DNA from: Actinomycetota bacterium
Lineage (GTDB): Bacteria > Actinomycetota > Humimicrobiia > Humimicrobiales > Humimicrobiaceae
DNA: 64,000 nucleotides
Direction: 5' to 3'
Assembly: GCA_023380915.1 (NCBI GenBank)
Contig: JAMCSM010000111.1
Span: 1 to 64,000 of the forward strand
Part shown: positions 1 through 10,452 of the stretch, one piece after another
Position numbering within the stretch: the stretch's first letter is position 1
Layout: each line of letters begins with the position of its first letter
Notes under the pieces: model-generated
What the model saw: the letters and a program-made list of their open reading frames with translations, nothing else
Databases searched by the model: none
What the model was told of the DNA's origin: nothing
Translations under genes and position numbers: made by a program

Positions 1-1
1 T

Positions 2-124
2 CTTCTTGGTACTACAGTTGCACCAGGTTTTGAGTTTGAAGATTATATCAGCGCGGAAACATATAAAAACGAATTACTGCATAAATATCCATATCATGCT
101 TACCTGATTAATGAATTGATTTAA
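2..124 (+). CDS. Cupin_5 (DUF985) family protein, C-terminal fragment cut by window start
   Basis: The frame starting at base 2 is open to a TAA at 122-124 and reads LLGTTVAPGFEFEDYI followed by a KYPYHAYLINEL-type tail. A strand reading GxTVAPGFEFEDF with a YPxxxxLIxxL ending is characteristic of the last strand and helix of DUF985/Cupin_5 small cupins. Only about 40 residues are present, so no active-site statement can be made. The rest of the gene lies upstream of the window. It is followed by about 210 bases of AT-rich DNA with no other gene. Confidence 0.6.
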   Translation, partial: LLGTTVAPGFEFEDYISAETYKNELLHKYPYHAYLINELI

Positions 125-337
125 TATATGCCTGTTAAGAGAGATTTTTTCATCTAACCTTAAAATCATGGTTTACACTTAAAAAATATAATCCTTATAA
201 CTTAGCTTATAAGTGTTATCTATTTATTTATATCCGGATTCGATATATAATATTTATCGTTAATATTTAATATTATAATGATAAAAAATATTTTTTTCAT
301 TCCGATATTTAATCAATAAAATTAAAAGTATATCAAA

Positions 338-1756
338 ATGGGAACTGTTAAAAATAACAACAATTTTTCCCGTACAGATACTCTTTTCCCCCGCATAATA
401 GATAACATAAAAGAAGGTATTTTAGTTACTGACATTAATCTTAAACTGATATTTGCAAACAAAGGATTTTTAAATCAATATTCATGTAATTTTGAAGATA
501 TCTACAGGAAATCACTGTATGATATTGTCGGGAAAAATAATGTTTCCTTGTGGAAAAAGGCAATCAGAAAAGTAATAGAAACAGGCAGCATGACAACGGA
601 ACTTTCAATCAGTTATGAAAATAAAAAACAATCCAGCGTAAGAGCTTCAATAACTTCATTAACTGGCAGTAAGGGAAATTTTGATGGAACAGTAATTTCG
701 ATTTGGGATATTACTGAAGAAAAAATAGCACAAAATCAAATGAAATATCTTGGATTTCATGACAGCCTGACAGGACTTTATAACAGGGCTTACTTTGAGG
801 AAGAACTTAAAAGACTTAACACTGACAGATATTATCCATTAAGTATTATTATGGGAGACTTGAATGGATTTAAACTCATCAATGATGTATTCGGTCATCT
901 TAAAGGTGATGAAATGCTGATGCAGATGGCTGATATCTTAAAAAAATCATGCAGAAAAAGCGATGTAATTGCCAGATACGGCGGAGATGAGTTTGTAATC
1001 GTCTTACCCAAAGCTGATGAAAAAGTTTTAAAAAATGTTATTTCAAGGATAAAAAAAGCATGCAGAGAATTAAATTCAAGTAATTCATTTATTACCGTGT
1101 CAATCGGAAGCGCAACAAAATATAGTAATAATATGGAAATGGATAGTCTGGTTGTTGAAGCTGAAAATATGATGTATAACGCAAAAATTGATGAAAGCAG
1201 GGAAGCTAAAACTTTAATATTTGATCATTTAAAAAAGGATTATCAGGAAAGAAGAAAAAATATAAGGGAAAATTTAAACTCAAAACTTTTAATTGCAGAA
1301 AGACTTGGAAAGTCTCTGGGATTGAGTAATAAAAACCTGACCGAACTTAAACTTTTAATAAAGCTTCATGACATTGGAATGATAGTTATTCCTGAAGAAA
1401 TAATAAACAAACCCGGGATTTTAACTCAAAAGGAAAAAAAATTAATTCAAAAACATTCTGAAGCCGGCTACAGAATTGCTGAATCAATAAAAAATGTGGC
1501 AGTAATTGCCGATGCAATTCTGCATCATCATGAGAATTGGGACGGGTCAGGTTATCCAAAGGGATTGAAAGGAGAAGAAATACCCTTGCTTTCACGTGTA
1601 GCTGCTGTAGTAAATGCTTATGATGCAATGGTTAGCGACAGACCTTACAGAAAAGCCTTACCGCCTCAAATGGTCAGAGAAGAACTTGAAAATTCAAAGG
1701 GAAAACAATTTGATCCATATCTTGTAGACCGCATTATTTATTATTTAAACTTCTGA
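338..1756 (+). CDS. PAS-GGDEF-HD-GYP signalling protein
   Basis: Predicted cytoplasmic cyclic-di-GMP enzyme of 472 residues with three modules: a PAS sensor (about 20-130), a GGDEF diguanylate cyclase domain (about 135-295) and an HD-GYP phosphodiesterase domain (about 300-470). The cyclase signature YGGDEFV is intact. The HD-GYP part keeps LHDIG, the HHHENWDGSGYPKG core and NAYDAM. The N-terminal His usually found in the HTER-like motif just before the first long helix seems to be replaced by an Asn/Ser stretch (ENLNSKLL), so metal binding there may be altered. There are no membrane segments, so any signal is intracellular. It stands alone, with AT-rich DNA on both sides and no clear ribosome site before the ATG. 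Whether synthesis or hydrolysis dominates cannot be read from sequence. Confidence 0.88.
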   Translation: MGTVKNNNNFSRTDTLFPRIIDNIKEGILVTDINLKLIFANKGFLNQYSCNFEDIYRKSLYDIVGKNNVSLWKKAIRKVIETGSMTTELSISYENKKQSSVRASITSLTGSKGNFDGTVISIWDITEEKIAQNQMKYLGFHDSLTGLYNRAYFEEELKRLNTDRYYPLSIIMGDLNGFKLINDVFGHLKGDEMLMQMADILKKSCRKSDVIARYGGDEFVIVLPKADEKVLKNVISRIKKACRELNSSNSFITVSIGSATKYSNNMEMDSLVVEAENMMYNAKIDESREAKTLIFDHLKKDYQERRKNIRENLNSKLLIAERLGKSLGLSNKNLTELKLLIKLHDIGMIVIPEEIINKPGILTQKEKKLIQKHSEAGYRIAESIKNVAVIADAILHHHENWDGSGYPKGLKGEEIPLLSRVAAVVNAYDAMVSDRPYRKALPPQMVREELENSKGKQFDPYLVDRIIYYLNF

Positions 1757-1823
1757 TTTTTTAAACACTTCATAATTTCTTAAATTTTATTTGATATAAT
1801 TAAATTATTCAATATAATTACTT

Positions 1824-1840
1824 ACTATTATTTTAATAGT
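1824..1840. promoter_or_regulatory. Operator-like inverted repeat upstream of the cysteine desulfurase gene
   Basis: ACTATTA-ttt-TAATAGT is a 7-bp perfect inverted repeat about 100 bases before the desulfurase ATG. A 17-base copy matching at 14 positions lies before the Rrf2 regulator gene (4272-4288). Sharing between a desulfurase operon and an Rrf2 gene makes the Rrf2 protein the likely binder. This is inferred. Confidence 0.45.
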
Positions 1841-1941
1841 AATAGTAGAAAATATTCTAGAAATTTAATACTAAAATTTTCCGGTATCAATTATAAATTA
1901 TAATTTAATTAATATAAGAATATATATAAGAAAGGATCCTT

Positions 1942-3099
1942 ATGAAACGAATATATTTGGATTATGCAGCCACAACTCCAACAAATCCGGAAGTGATAAG
2001 GGAAATGCTTCCTTATTTTAATGAAATTTTTGGAAATCCTTCAAGTCTTCATTATTTTGGAAGACAGGCAAGCAGTGCTGTTGAAAAATCAAGAAGTATT
2101 GCTGCCGGTTTTATAGGCGCAAGACCTGAAGAAATAATTTTTACAAGCGGGGGAACTGAAAGCGATAACTTTGCTTTAAAGGGAACGGCATGGGCTAATC
2201 GCAGCAAGGGAAACCATATAATTACATCAAATATTGAGCATCATGCTGTTTTTGAATCATGCATCTTTCTTGAGGAAAATGGCTTTTCAGTTACGTATTT
2301 GCCTGTGGCGCCAAATGGAATTTTAGATCCTGATGTTGTTAAAAAAGCGATAACTAAGGATACAATACTAATTTCTATAATGCATGCAAACAATGAAATA
2401 GGCACAATTCAGCCCGTAAAGGAAATTGGCAAAATTGCAAAAGAAAATAGCATATATTTTCATATTGATGCAGTACAGTCTTTCGGACACATTCCTCTAA
2501 ATGTTGATGATTTAAACATAGATATGCTGAGCGCTTCCGCCCATAAGCTGTACGGGCCAAAAGGAATAGGCTTGCTTTATATTAGAAAAGGCACCAGAAT
2601 ACAGCCTTTTATGACAGGCGGAGGGCAGGAAAAGAAATTAAGGGCATCAACTCATAATGTTCCCGGAATTGTTGGTTTTGGAAAGGCAATTGAACTGGCT
2701 GCCGGTAAGATGCAGGCTGAAGCAGAATTTCAAAAAAAGTTAAGAAACAAACTCATTAACAATGTCCTTGAAAATATTGATAATTCAAAATTAAATGGGG
2801 ACAGCGTGCTAAGACTTCCAAATAATGCCAACTTGTCAATAAAATTTGTTGAAGGCGAGGGAATTATTCTTGGACTTGACCTTGAAGGAATTGCAGCATC
2901 TTCCGGTTCAGCCTGCACTTCAGGCAGCCTTGAACCTTCACATGTTTTGAAAGCAATAGGCAGAGCTGCAGATCTGGCAAGGGGATCGGTTCGCTTTTCA
3001 CTTGGCAGGTATAACACTGAAGAAGAAATTGATTATACAATAGAAAAATTAACGGCAATTATTAAAAAACTAAGAAAAATGTCACCCTTACTGAAATAA
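1942..3099 (+). CDS. nifS: Cysteine desulfurase, NifS/IscS family
   Basis: PLP enzyme that takes sulfur from cysteine as a persulfide and hands it to Fe-S assembly and tRNA thiolation. The 385 residues match the family length. The PLP Lys is K202 in SASAHKLYGPKG, the catalytic Cys is C325 in SSGSACTSG, and the cofactor histidine is in NIEHHAV. The short loop around the catalytic Cys and lack of an insertion fit group I (NifS/IscS) rather than SufS. An AAGGA ribosome site precedes the ATG. The mnmA gene starts 4 bases after the stop, so the two are co-transcribed and sulfur is probably passed to MnmA, as in the Bacillus YrvO-MnmA pair. An operator-like repeat upstream suggests control by the nearby Rrf2 protein. 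Confidence 0.93.
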   Translation: MKRIYLDYAATTPTNPEVIREMLPYFNEIFGNPSSLHYFGRQASSAVEKSRSIAAGFIGARPEEIIFTSGGTESDNFALKGTAWANRSKGNHIITSNIEHHAVFESCIFLEENGFSVTYLPVAPNGILDPDVVKKAITKDTILISIMHANNEIGTIQPVKEIGKIAKENSIYFHIDAVQSFGHIPLNVDDLNIDMLSASAHKLYGPKGIGLLYIRKGTRIQPFMTGGGQEKKLRASTHNVPGIVGFGKAIELAAGKMQAEAEFQKKLRNKLINNVLENIDNSKLNGDSVLRLPNNANLSIKFVEGEGIILGLDLEGIAASSGSACTSGSLEPSHVLKAIGRAADLARGSVRFSLGRYNTEEEIDYTIEKLTAIIKKLRKMSPLLK

Positions 3100-3103
3100 A
3101 AAA

Positions 3104-4198
3104 ATGATTTCCTTAAATAATATAAACTCAAAGAAAAAAGTTATGGCTGCAATGAGCGGAGGTGTTGATTCTTCGGTGGCGGCATATCTTTTAAAACAAC
3201 AGGGTTATGAAGTTGCCGGAGTTACAATGTGTCTTGGAATAAAAACAGTTTCAGATGATGAGCCAAAATGCTGCGGTGAAAATGCAATAAATGATGCCAG
3301 AAATGTATGCATAAAACTTGGTATTTCTCATCATGTTTTTGATTTTTCAGATGCAATGAGAATTAAGGTTGTAAACAAATTCATTAATTCTTATATAAAC
3401 GGAAAAACTCCAAATCCATGTATTGACTGCAACAAGTATTTAAAATTCGGACTGCTTGTGGATAAGACTGAAAGTCTTGGTTTTGATTGTATTGCTACAG
3501 GACATTATGCTGCGATTGAAAATATTAACGGCAGTTATTTTTTGAAAAAGCCTGTCGACAGGGCAAAAGACCAGACATATTTTCTATATTCAATAAAAAG
3601 GGAAAATCTTTCAAAAATAATTTTTCCACTGGCAAAATATGGTAAGGAAGAAGTTAGAGAAATAGCCCGAAAAATTAACCTGCCTGTTGCTGAAAAGGAG
3701 GAAAGCCAGGAAGTTTGCTTCGTTGACAGGAAAAAATACATGGAATTTTTAAAAAGAAATGCTGATATTAATGAAATAAGACCTGGAAACATTTTGGACA
3801 TAAATGGAAAGATTATCGGAAAACATGAAGGTATTGCTTTTTATACTATCGGTCAGAGAAAGGGACTGGGGATTAGTGCGCCATCTCCCTTATATGTAGT
3901 TAAAATAGATCCAAAAAAAGCTGAAATTACAGTTGGACAGAGAAAATATTTAAAAAATAAATGTCTGATAGCCCGTAGCATAAATCTTCTTTGTGAAAAA
4001 TTACCTGAAAGAGTAAAGGCGAAAATACGCTACGATCATAAGGAAGCAGACTGCATTATAACAAAAACAAAAGAAGGGTTGCTTATAACCTTTGATATTG
4101 AGCAGGAAGCAATAACACCAGGACAGTCTGTTGTTTTTTATGATAATGATCTTGTTTTGGGAGGGGCAGAAATCTTAAAGGTGTTAACTGATTTTTAA
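3104..4198 (+). CDS. mnmA: tRNA-specific 2-thiouridylase MnmA
   Basis: Adenylates U34 of Lys, Glu and Gln tRNAs and replaces its 2-oxygen with sulfur received as a persulfide. The N-terminal PP-loop reads AAMSGGVDSSVAA (about 15-27). The first catalytic Cys is C106 in NPCIDC and the second is C205 in ESQEVCFV. A GQRKGLGI segment and a C-terminal beta domain follow, as in the family. The length of 364 residues is normal. It begins 4 bases after the desulfurase stop codon, which indicates translational coupling and direct sulfur supply. All recognisable catalytic residues are present. Confidence 0.95.
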   Translation: MISLNNINSKKKVMAAMSGGVDSSVAAYLLKQQGYEVAGVTMCLGIKTVSDDEPKCCGENAINDARNVCIKLGISHHVFDFSDAMRIKVVNKFINSYINGKTPNPCIDCNKYLKFGLLVDKTESLGFDCIATGHYAAIENINGSYFLKKPVDRAKDQTYFLYSIKRENLSKIIFPLAKYGKEEVREIARKINLPVAEKEESQEVCFVDRKKYMEFLKRNADINEIRPGNILDINGKIIGKHEGIAFYTIGQRKGLGISAPSPLYVVKIDPKKAEITVGQRKYLKNKCLIARSINLLCEKLPERVKAKIRYDHKEADCIITKTKEGLLITFDIEQEAITPGQSVVFYDNDLVLGGAEILKVLTDF

Positions 4199-4226
4199 AT
4201 TTTTTTAAAAGTTTTTTAAAGTTTAT

Positions 4227-4255
4227 TTGACAAACAGCAGATATTAATATAAATT
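4227..4255 (+). promoter_or_regulatory. Promoter for the Rrf2 gene
   Basis: TTGACA at 4227-4232, 17 bases, then TAAATT at 4250-4255. The operator-like repeat at 4272-4288 lies just downstream, where a bound repressor would block transcription. Confidence 0.5.
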
Positions 4256-4271
4256 ATTAATTACTACTAAT

Positions 4272-4288
4272 ACTACTAAATTAATAGT
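4272..4288. promoter_or_regulatory. Second copy of the Rrf2-type operator-like sequence
   Basis: ACTACTAAATTAATAGT matches the element at 1824-1840 in 14 of 17 positions. Its place just downstream of a TTGACA/TAAATT promoter suggests autoregulation of the Rrf2 gene. The binder is inferred. Confidence 0.45.
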
Positions 4289-4385
4289 ATATAGAATTAA
4301 GTTATGTATATAAATTTAAATATTTTTATAAAAAATAAAACTATAGGCATAAATTAAAGAACTTAAAGATAAATGAAGGTAAAAA

Positions 4386-4826
4386 ATGAGGATATCAACA
4401 AAAACAAGATATGGCATGAGGTTAATGATTAACCTGGCTGCTAATTTTAAAAACGGCTATTCTTTTTTAAAAGACATTGCAAAAAGCGAAGGGATATCAG
4501 AAAAGTATTTAAGTCTTATTGTAATTCCCTTAAGGACTGCAGGTTTGCTTAAAACAACTCGTGGAGTTCATGGCGGCTATATTCTTTCAAAAGATCCTTC
4601 AGAAATAACCGCAGGGCAGGTTGTTGAAATTCTTGAAGGAGACTTAAGTCTTGTAGAGTGCATAAAGAATGAAAAATACTGTATTAAATTAAAAAATTGT
4701 GCTTCCCGTGATATATGGTTTGATTTAGGCAAAAAAATGACTGAATTTTTAAATTCCCTTACCTTAAAAGATCTGGCAAAACTGCAAAGTGAAAAAAAAT
4801 CAGTATCAATGGATTATATTATTTAA
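4386..4826 (+). CDS. Rrf2 family transcriptional regulator (IscR/CymR-like)
   Basis: Dimeric winged-helix regulator of 146 residues. It starts MRISTKTRYGMRLM as usual for Rrf2, with the helix-turn-helix at about 28-60 and the GVHGGY wing at about 61-65. Three cysteines, C92, C99 and C105 (C-x6-C-x5-C), occupy the cluster-binding loop, close to the C-x5-C-x5-C of IscR, so an Fe-S sensing role is likely. The neighbourhood (desulfurase, mnmA, cysK, methionine genes) also recalls CymR of Bacillus, which works with CysK but lacks this Cys trio. Both this gene and the desulfurase gene carry the same operator-like repeat, which suggests autoregulation and control of sulfur mobilisation. Confidence 0.85.
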   Translation: MRISTKTRYGMRLMINLAANFKNGYSFLKDIAKSEGISEKYLSLIVIPLRTAGLLKTTRGVHGGYILSKDPSEITAGQVVEILEGDLSLVECIKNEKYCIKLKNCASRDIWFDLGKKMTEFLNSLTLKDLAKLQSEKKSVSMDYII

Positions 4827-4911
4827 AAAAGGAAATTATAAAAAATTATATGAATAATAAGCATAAGGAAGCATTTCCAATTTTATTATAGAAATAAAAG
4901 TAAGGAATAAA

Positions 4912-5052
4912 GGATCGGTGCAGGTGTTGAGAAAACCGTATGAAGGCTGAGCGGGCAAGGTTCCTCTGTAAAGAGGAGAGCGAAGTCTGAATCCGAGCAA
5001 GCTTTGCCTCGCTGGGGCAAAGATTGCGTGTTTTCGAAACACTGCCTGATCC
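4912..5052 (+). ncRNA. Candidate structured RNA of unknown family upstream of larE
   Basis: This 141-base segment is visibly richer in G+C than its surroundings and folds well. The ends pair (GGATC 4912-4916 with GATCC 5048-5052, then GGTG with TGCC-type pairs around one bulge). Inside are three hairpins: 4961-4978, 7 bp closed by a GUAA (GNRA) tetraloop; 4997-5027, 4 bp plus 7 bp around a G-A mismatch; and 5028-5042, 6 bp. It has no open frame of note and ends 65 bases before the larE start. It matches none of the T-box, SAM, cobalamin, TPP or FMN core sequences I know. It could be a riboswitch-like leader or a separate RNA. The raiA-type RNAs of Bacillota and Actinomycetota are one family to test. 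Confidence 0.6.
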
Positions 5053-5117
5053 AAGAACTAGTAATTTGTTTATAATCACAAAAAATGAAATGCTAACAAA
5101 ACATAACGGGGTAAAGA

Positions 5118-5972
5118 TTGATAGCAGACAATATTAAAGATTTTAAAAAAAATAATATTCTGGAAAATAAATTTAAAAACCTGAAAGAAATTATAAAATC
5201 AATGGACAGCATTCTGGTAGCTTTTTCAGGCGGAGTTGACAGTACATTGCTTTTAAAAGTTGCAGTTGATGTATTAAAAAATGAGAATGTTCTTGCAGTT
5301 ACTGCAAAATCTGCAACTTTTCCTCAAAGAGAAATCAGAAAAGCAGTTGAAATTGCCGGTAGTTTAAAGGCAAAACATATGATTATGGAAAGCAGTGAGC
5401 TTGATAATCCTTCTTATATAAATAATGACACACAAAGATGTTATTTCTGCAAAACAGAACTGTTTGAGGATTTAAAAAAAATCGCAGAAAGAGAAGGTAT
5501 AAGGTTTGTTGCAGATGGACAAAATTATGATGATATAAGCGACTTCCGGCCCGGGATGAAAGCTGCCCTGGAAAAAGGTGTAAGAAGCCCTTTAAAAGAA
5601 TCCTTTCTGACAAAAGCAGAAATTAGAAAATTATCAAAAAGGCTTGGACTTCCAAACTGGTCAAGTCCTTCATTTGCATGCCTTTCAAGCAGAATTTCTT
5701 ATGGAACACAAATCAGAAAAGAACTTCTTGAACGGATAGACTTTCTGGAAAACCTGCTTCTTGATCTTGGATTTAGCCAGGTAAGAGTAAGACATCATAA
5801 CTCAACAGCAAGAATAGAGGTTTTAGAACAGGAAATGAACAAATTTAATGATCCCGATATACGGATGCAGATTATTACAAAGTTTAAAGAGCAGGGTTAT
5901 TTATATGTAACACTTGACCTTGAGGGTTATAAAACAGGCAGTATGAATAAAATTTTAAGTAAAAATCCTTAA
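5118..5972 (+). CDS. larE: ATP-dependent sacrificial sulfur transferase LarE
   Basis: PP-loop enzyme that adenylates the pyridinium dicarboxylate cofactor precursor and gives up its own cysteine sulfur while building the nickel-pincer cofactor of LarA. The PP-loop SGGVDS is at residues 37-42. C188 in SPSFACLSSRISYG corresponds to the sacrificed Cys of the Lactobacillus enzyme. RCYFCK (108, 111) is an additional Cys pair. The 284 residues match the family. The chosen start is TTG at 5118, which gives the normal N-terminal length before the PP-loop. larB and larC are not in the window, but a LarA homologue with all cofactor residues lies at 37172. Its place beside methionine and cysteine genes is common for LarE and could mean a wider sulfur-transfer role. 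Confidence 0.88.
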   Translation: MIADNIKDFKKNNILENKFKNLKEIIKSMDSILVAFSGGVDSTLLLKVAVDVLKNENVLAVTAKSATFPQREIRKAVEIAGSLKAKHMIMESSELDNPSYINNDTQRCYFCKTELFEDLKKIAEREGIRFVADGQNYDDISDFRPGMKAALEKGVRSPLKESFLTKAEIRKLSKRLGLPNWSSPSFACLSSRISYGTQIRKELLERIDFLENLLLDLGFSQVRVRHHNSTARIEVLEQEMNKFNDPDIRMQIITKFKEQGYLYVTLDLEGYKTGSMNKILSKNP

Positions 5973-6022
5973 ATATTAATAATAATATTTATAGCTTAAA
6001 ACCTGCTCACAAGAATTAATAG

Positions 6023-7363
<1,341 letters not shown>

Positions 7364-7516
7364 CAATTAATAGAAAAAATCATAACGAACATCTAAATAA
7401 AGTTACTGCAGCATAAATTGAAGATGATTCTAAATTTGGGGAAATGAATCATTTTTAGCATTAAACATTAAAAATATTTTTAGAAATTATTTAATTATAA
7501 TTATCGGAGGAGAGAA

Positions 7517-8443
7517 ATGGTAAAAATATATGAAGATATAACAAAAACTATTGGAAATACTCCTTTAGTTAAAATCAACAAGCTTGCAAAAGAGTCAAAG
7601 GCAACAATTCTTGTAAAACTTGAATCTTTTAATCCGCTGTCAAGTGTAAAGGACAGGATTGGGGTTGCCATGCTGGAAGCTGCGGAAAGGGAAGAGAAAA
7701 TAAACAAAGACACTGTTATAATCGAGCCGACCAGCGGAAATACAGGGATAGCTCTTGCATTTGTTTGCGCAGCAAAGGGTTATAAATTAATTTTAACCAT
7801 GCCTGAAACTATGAGCATAGAAAGAAGGCAGCTTCTTAAAATATTTGGAGCAGAGCAGGTTTTAACTGAAGGTGCAAAGGGAATGAGCGGGGCAGTTGAA
7901 AAAGCAAATGAACTTGCGGCGGCAACCAAAAACAGTTTTGTACCTCAACAGTTTAATAATCCTGCAAATCCGGAAATACACAGAAAAACAACGGCCATTG
8001 AAATTTTAAATGATACAGGAGGAAAAGTTGATTATATTGTTGTCGGAATCGGAACAGGCGGTACAATTACAGGAGTTGGAGAAGTTTTAAAGAAAAAAAT
8101 TCCTGGAGTTAAAATTATAGGAGTTGAACCTAAAGATTCACCTGTTCTGTCAGGAGGAAAACCAGGTCCTCATAAGATTCAGGGAATCGGAGCAGGATTT
8201 GTACCTCAAATATTAAACAAAGCGGTTATTGATGAGATTATCACTGTTACAAATGAGGATGCCGGAGAAATTGCAAGAAAACTTGCAAAAGAGGAAGGAA
8301 TACTGGCAGGGATTTCAAGCGGAGCTGTGCTGTGGGCTGCTCTTGAAATATCAAAAAGAAAGGAAAGCGAAGGGAAAACAATTGTGGTAGTTTTGCCTGA
8401 CAGCGGTGAAAGATATCTGTCAACATGGCTTTTCCAGGAATAA
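7517..8443 (+). CDS. cysK: Cysteine synthase (O-acetylserine sulfhydrylase)
   Basis: Fold-type II PLP enzyme making cysteine from O-acetylserine and sulfide. The 308 residues include the PLP lysine in SSVKDRIG (about residue 43), the substrate loop [10 protein letters not shown] and the phosphate-binding GTGGTITG. The C-terminal [11 protein letters not shown] tail is typical of CysK. An ideal GGAGGAG ribosome site precedes the ATG. In Bacillus CysK also acts as a partner of the Rrf2 regulator CymR. With an Rrf2 gene 3 kb upstream the same partnership is possible here, but that is inference. Confidence 0.94.
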   Translation: MVKIYEDITKTIGNTPLVKINKLAKESKATILVKLESFNPLSSVKDRIGVAMLEAAEREEKINKDTVIIEPTSGNTGIALAFVCAAKGYKLILTMPETMSIERRQLLKIFGAEQVLTEGAKGMSGAVEKANELAAATKNSFVPQQFNNPANPEIHRKTTAIEILNDTGGKVDYIVVGIGTGGTITGVGEVLKKKIPGVKIIGVEPKDSPVLSGGKPGPHKIQGIGAGFVPQILNKAVIDEIITVTNEDAGEIARKLAKEEGILAGISSGAVLWAALEISKRKESEGKTIVVVLPDSGERYLSTWLFQE

Positions 8444-8614
8444 CTGTTTGTAACTGCATTTGTAACTGCCAAGTAGTAATTGTTTGCAATTACCGTATTT
8501 ATATCGAAAGTATGATTAATATTGCTTTTTTATTATAATATTACCTGCAGAACAATGGGAGTATTGCCCTGATATAAAACTATATATATGAAACCATATT
8601 ATTATTATATATAA

Positions 8615-9799
8615 ATGGAAAATAAAAAAGACGATAAATTTAATAATATTAATGATTCGGGAAGTGTTGGTATTGTAAAAATCAGTTACTTTGATTTTGC
8701 AAATCCTTCTGATGAATTTGTTTTGTCCAATGGCTCCAAGTTAAGCCCTGTAACCATTGCTTATGAAACATATGGTACTTTAAACAGTGACAAAAGTAAT
8801 GCAATACTGATTTTTCATGCTCTTTCGGGAGATGCTCATGCTGCAGGATATAATAGTGCAGATGAAAAAAAGCCCGGATGGTGGGATATAATGATAGGTC
8901 CCGGAAAACCTTTTGATACGGATAAATATTTTGTTATATGTTCAAATATTATAGGAGGATGCAAAGGTTCAACAGGTCCTTCATCAATCAATCCAAAAAC
9001 AGGCAAGCCTTATGGAATAACTTTTCCTATAATTTCCATTAAAGATATGATTATTCCTCAAAAAAAGCTTCTTGATTATTTTGGGATTAAAAAACTTTTT
9101 TGTGCTGCAGGAGGTTCGATGGGGGGAATGCAGCTTCTGCAGTGGCTTGTTTCCTATCCTGATTTTACTGAAGGTGCCATGATTATAGCAACCTCGCCAA
9201 CACATACCGCACAGGCAATTGCATTTAACAGTGTGGGAAGATATGCAATAATCGTAGATCCAAACTGGAATAATGGTAATTATTATGGAAGTGAAAAGCC
9301 TGACAAAGGTCTTTCAATTGCCAGAATGATTGGTCATATTACTTATTTAAGTGAAGAATCAATGCACCGCAAATTTGGAAGAAAGATAATAAACGGGAAG
9401 ATATTTCAAGCAGATATTGCAGATTTTACAAAAGAATTTGAAGTGGAAAACTATCTTCAATATCAGGGAGAAAGCTTCATTAAAAGATTTGATGCAAATT
9501 CTTATTTATATATTTCAAAAGCTATTGATGATTTTGACATTACTGACGGTTTTGAAAATCTTACTGATGCATTTAAAAAGATAAAAGCAAAATGTTTTGT
9601 TATGTCTTTTACATCTGACTGGCTTTATCCAAAAGAACAGTCAATGAAAATAGTTAAAGCATTAAAAATAAATGGTATCGAAACAACATATACAAATTTT
9701 GAGGCACCTTATGGACACGATTCTTTTTTAATTGATGATGACAGGCTTAAAAGATTATTTGCAGGTTTTTTAAAATCTCTTGAGGAGCATATCCAATGA
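8615..9799 (+). CDS. metX: Homoserine O-acetyltransferase
   Basis: Alpha/beta-hydrolase enzyme that acetylates homoserine with acetyl-CoA, the first committed step to methionine. Length 394 residues. The nucleophile Ser lies in GGSMGGMQLLQW, the Asp in SDWLYP and the His in YGHDSFL. The N-terminal HALSGDAHAAG and PGKPFDTD segments are MetX signatures. No strong ribosome site is visible before the ATG at 8615. The stop codon overlaps the start of metW (ATGA), a classic metX-metW coupling. It supplies MetY with O-acetylhomoserine. MetX-family proteins can prefer succinyl-CoA, which cannot be settled by eye. Confidence 0.93.
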   Translation: MENKKDDKFNNINDSGSVGIVKISYFDFANPSDEFVLSNGSKLSPVTIAYETYGTLNSDKSNAILIFHALSGDAHAAGYNSADEKKPGWWDIMIGPGKPFDTDKYFVICSNIIGGCKGSTGPSSINPKTGKPYGITFPIISIKDMIIPQKKLLDYFGIKKLFCAAGGSMGGMQLLQWLVSYPDFTEGAMIIATSPTHTAQAIAFNSVGRYAIIVDPNWNNGNYYGSEKPDKGLSIARMIGHITYLSEESMHRKFGRKIINGKIFQADIADFTKEFEVENYLQYQGESFIKRFDANSYLYISKAIDDFDITDGFENLTDAFKKIKAKCFVMSFTSDWLYPKEQSMKIVKALKINGIETTYTNFEAPYGHDSFLIDDDRLKRLFAGFLKSLEEHIQ

Positions 9800-10383
9800 A
9801 GAAACTTGGAATAATAAAAAAATGGGTAAAAGAAGGAAGTAAAATCTTATTTTTAGGATGCGGCAGCGGTGAAATAATAAAATCCCTGCAGATTAGCAAT
9901 AAGATAAAAGGATTTGGGATTGACATAGATGAAAATAAAGTTTATGAGGCAATCTCAAGCGGTATGTCAGTTATCCAGGGAGATATTAATAGCGACCTGA
10001 CAGATTATCCGCGAAAATCCTTTGACTACGTTATTGCTCATGATATCATCCAAATCATGACAAAACCTGCCATAACGATCAGGCAGATTCTTGAGCTTTC
10101 GGACAAGATTATTATCAGCTTTCCAAATTTTGCATATATAAAAATCAGATTTGGAATGTTATTTTCAGGAAAGATGCCAAAAACAAAAATCCTTCCTTAT
10201 GAATGGTATGATACGCCAAACATACACCTGTTTACCATTAAGGATTTTACAGATTTCTGCAAAAATGAGGATATTAAAATAATTGATAAAAACTTTACAG
10301 GATTTAACAAGAAATCAATTCCCAAGATTCTCATGCCCAATTTATTTTCTGAATTTGCATATTTCCTGCTCTCAAGGGATTAA
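9796..10383 (+). CDS. metW: Methionine biosynthesis protein MetW
   Basis: Class I methyltransferase-fold protein of 195 residues that usually accompanies MetX and is needed for its activity in several bacteria. It has the LGCGSGEI nucleotide-binding loop, the GFGIDID strand and the YVIAHDIIQ segment seen in MetW. It overlaps metX by 4 bases. No methyl acceptor is known. It is the last gene of the sulfur block, followed by a strong terminator. Confidence 0.9.
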   Translation: MKKLGIIKKWVKEGSKILFLGCGSGEIIKSLQISNKIKGFGIDIDENKVYEAISSGMSVIQGDINSDLTDYPRKSFDYVIAHDIIQIMTKPAITIRQILELSDKIIISFPNFAYIKIRFGMLFSGKMPKTKILPYEWYDTPNIHLFTIKDFTDFCKNEDIKIIDKNFTGFNKKSIPKILMPNLFSEFAYFLLSRD

Positions 10384-10452
10384 TATAAAAATTCAGATAA
10401 TTCAGATAATATTAAAGCTGAAATAATGGAAGAAGTTATTCCAATTATAAAA

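Noticed and set aside
4836..5079. Two minus-strand frames of 72 and 77 codons over the RNA element
   Set aside because: They cover the structured segment, have no ribosome site and do not look like protein; the base-pairing pattern explains the GC-rich stretch better.
8444..8614. Possible riboswitch before metX
   Set aside because: Only a weak 7-bp hairpin (GTAATTG/CAATTAC) and a short repeat are visible; no SAM or T-box core.
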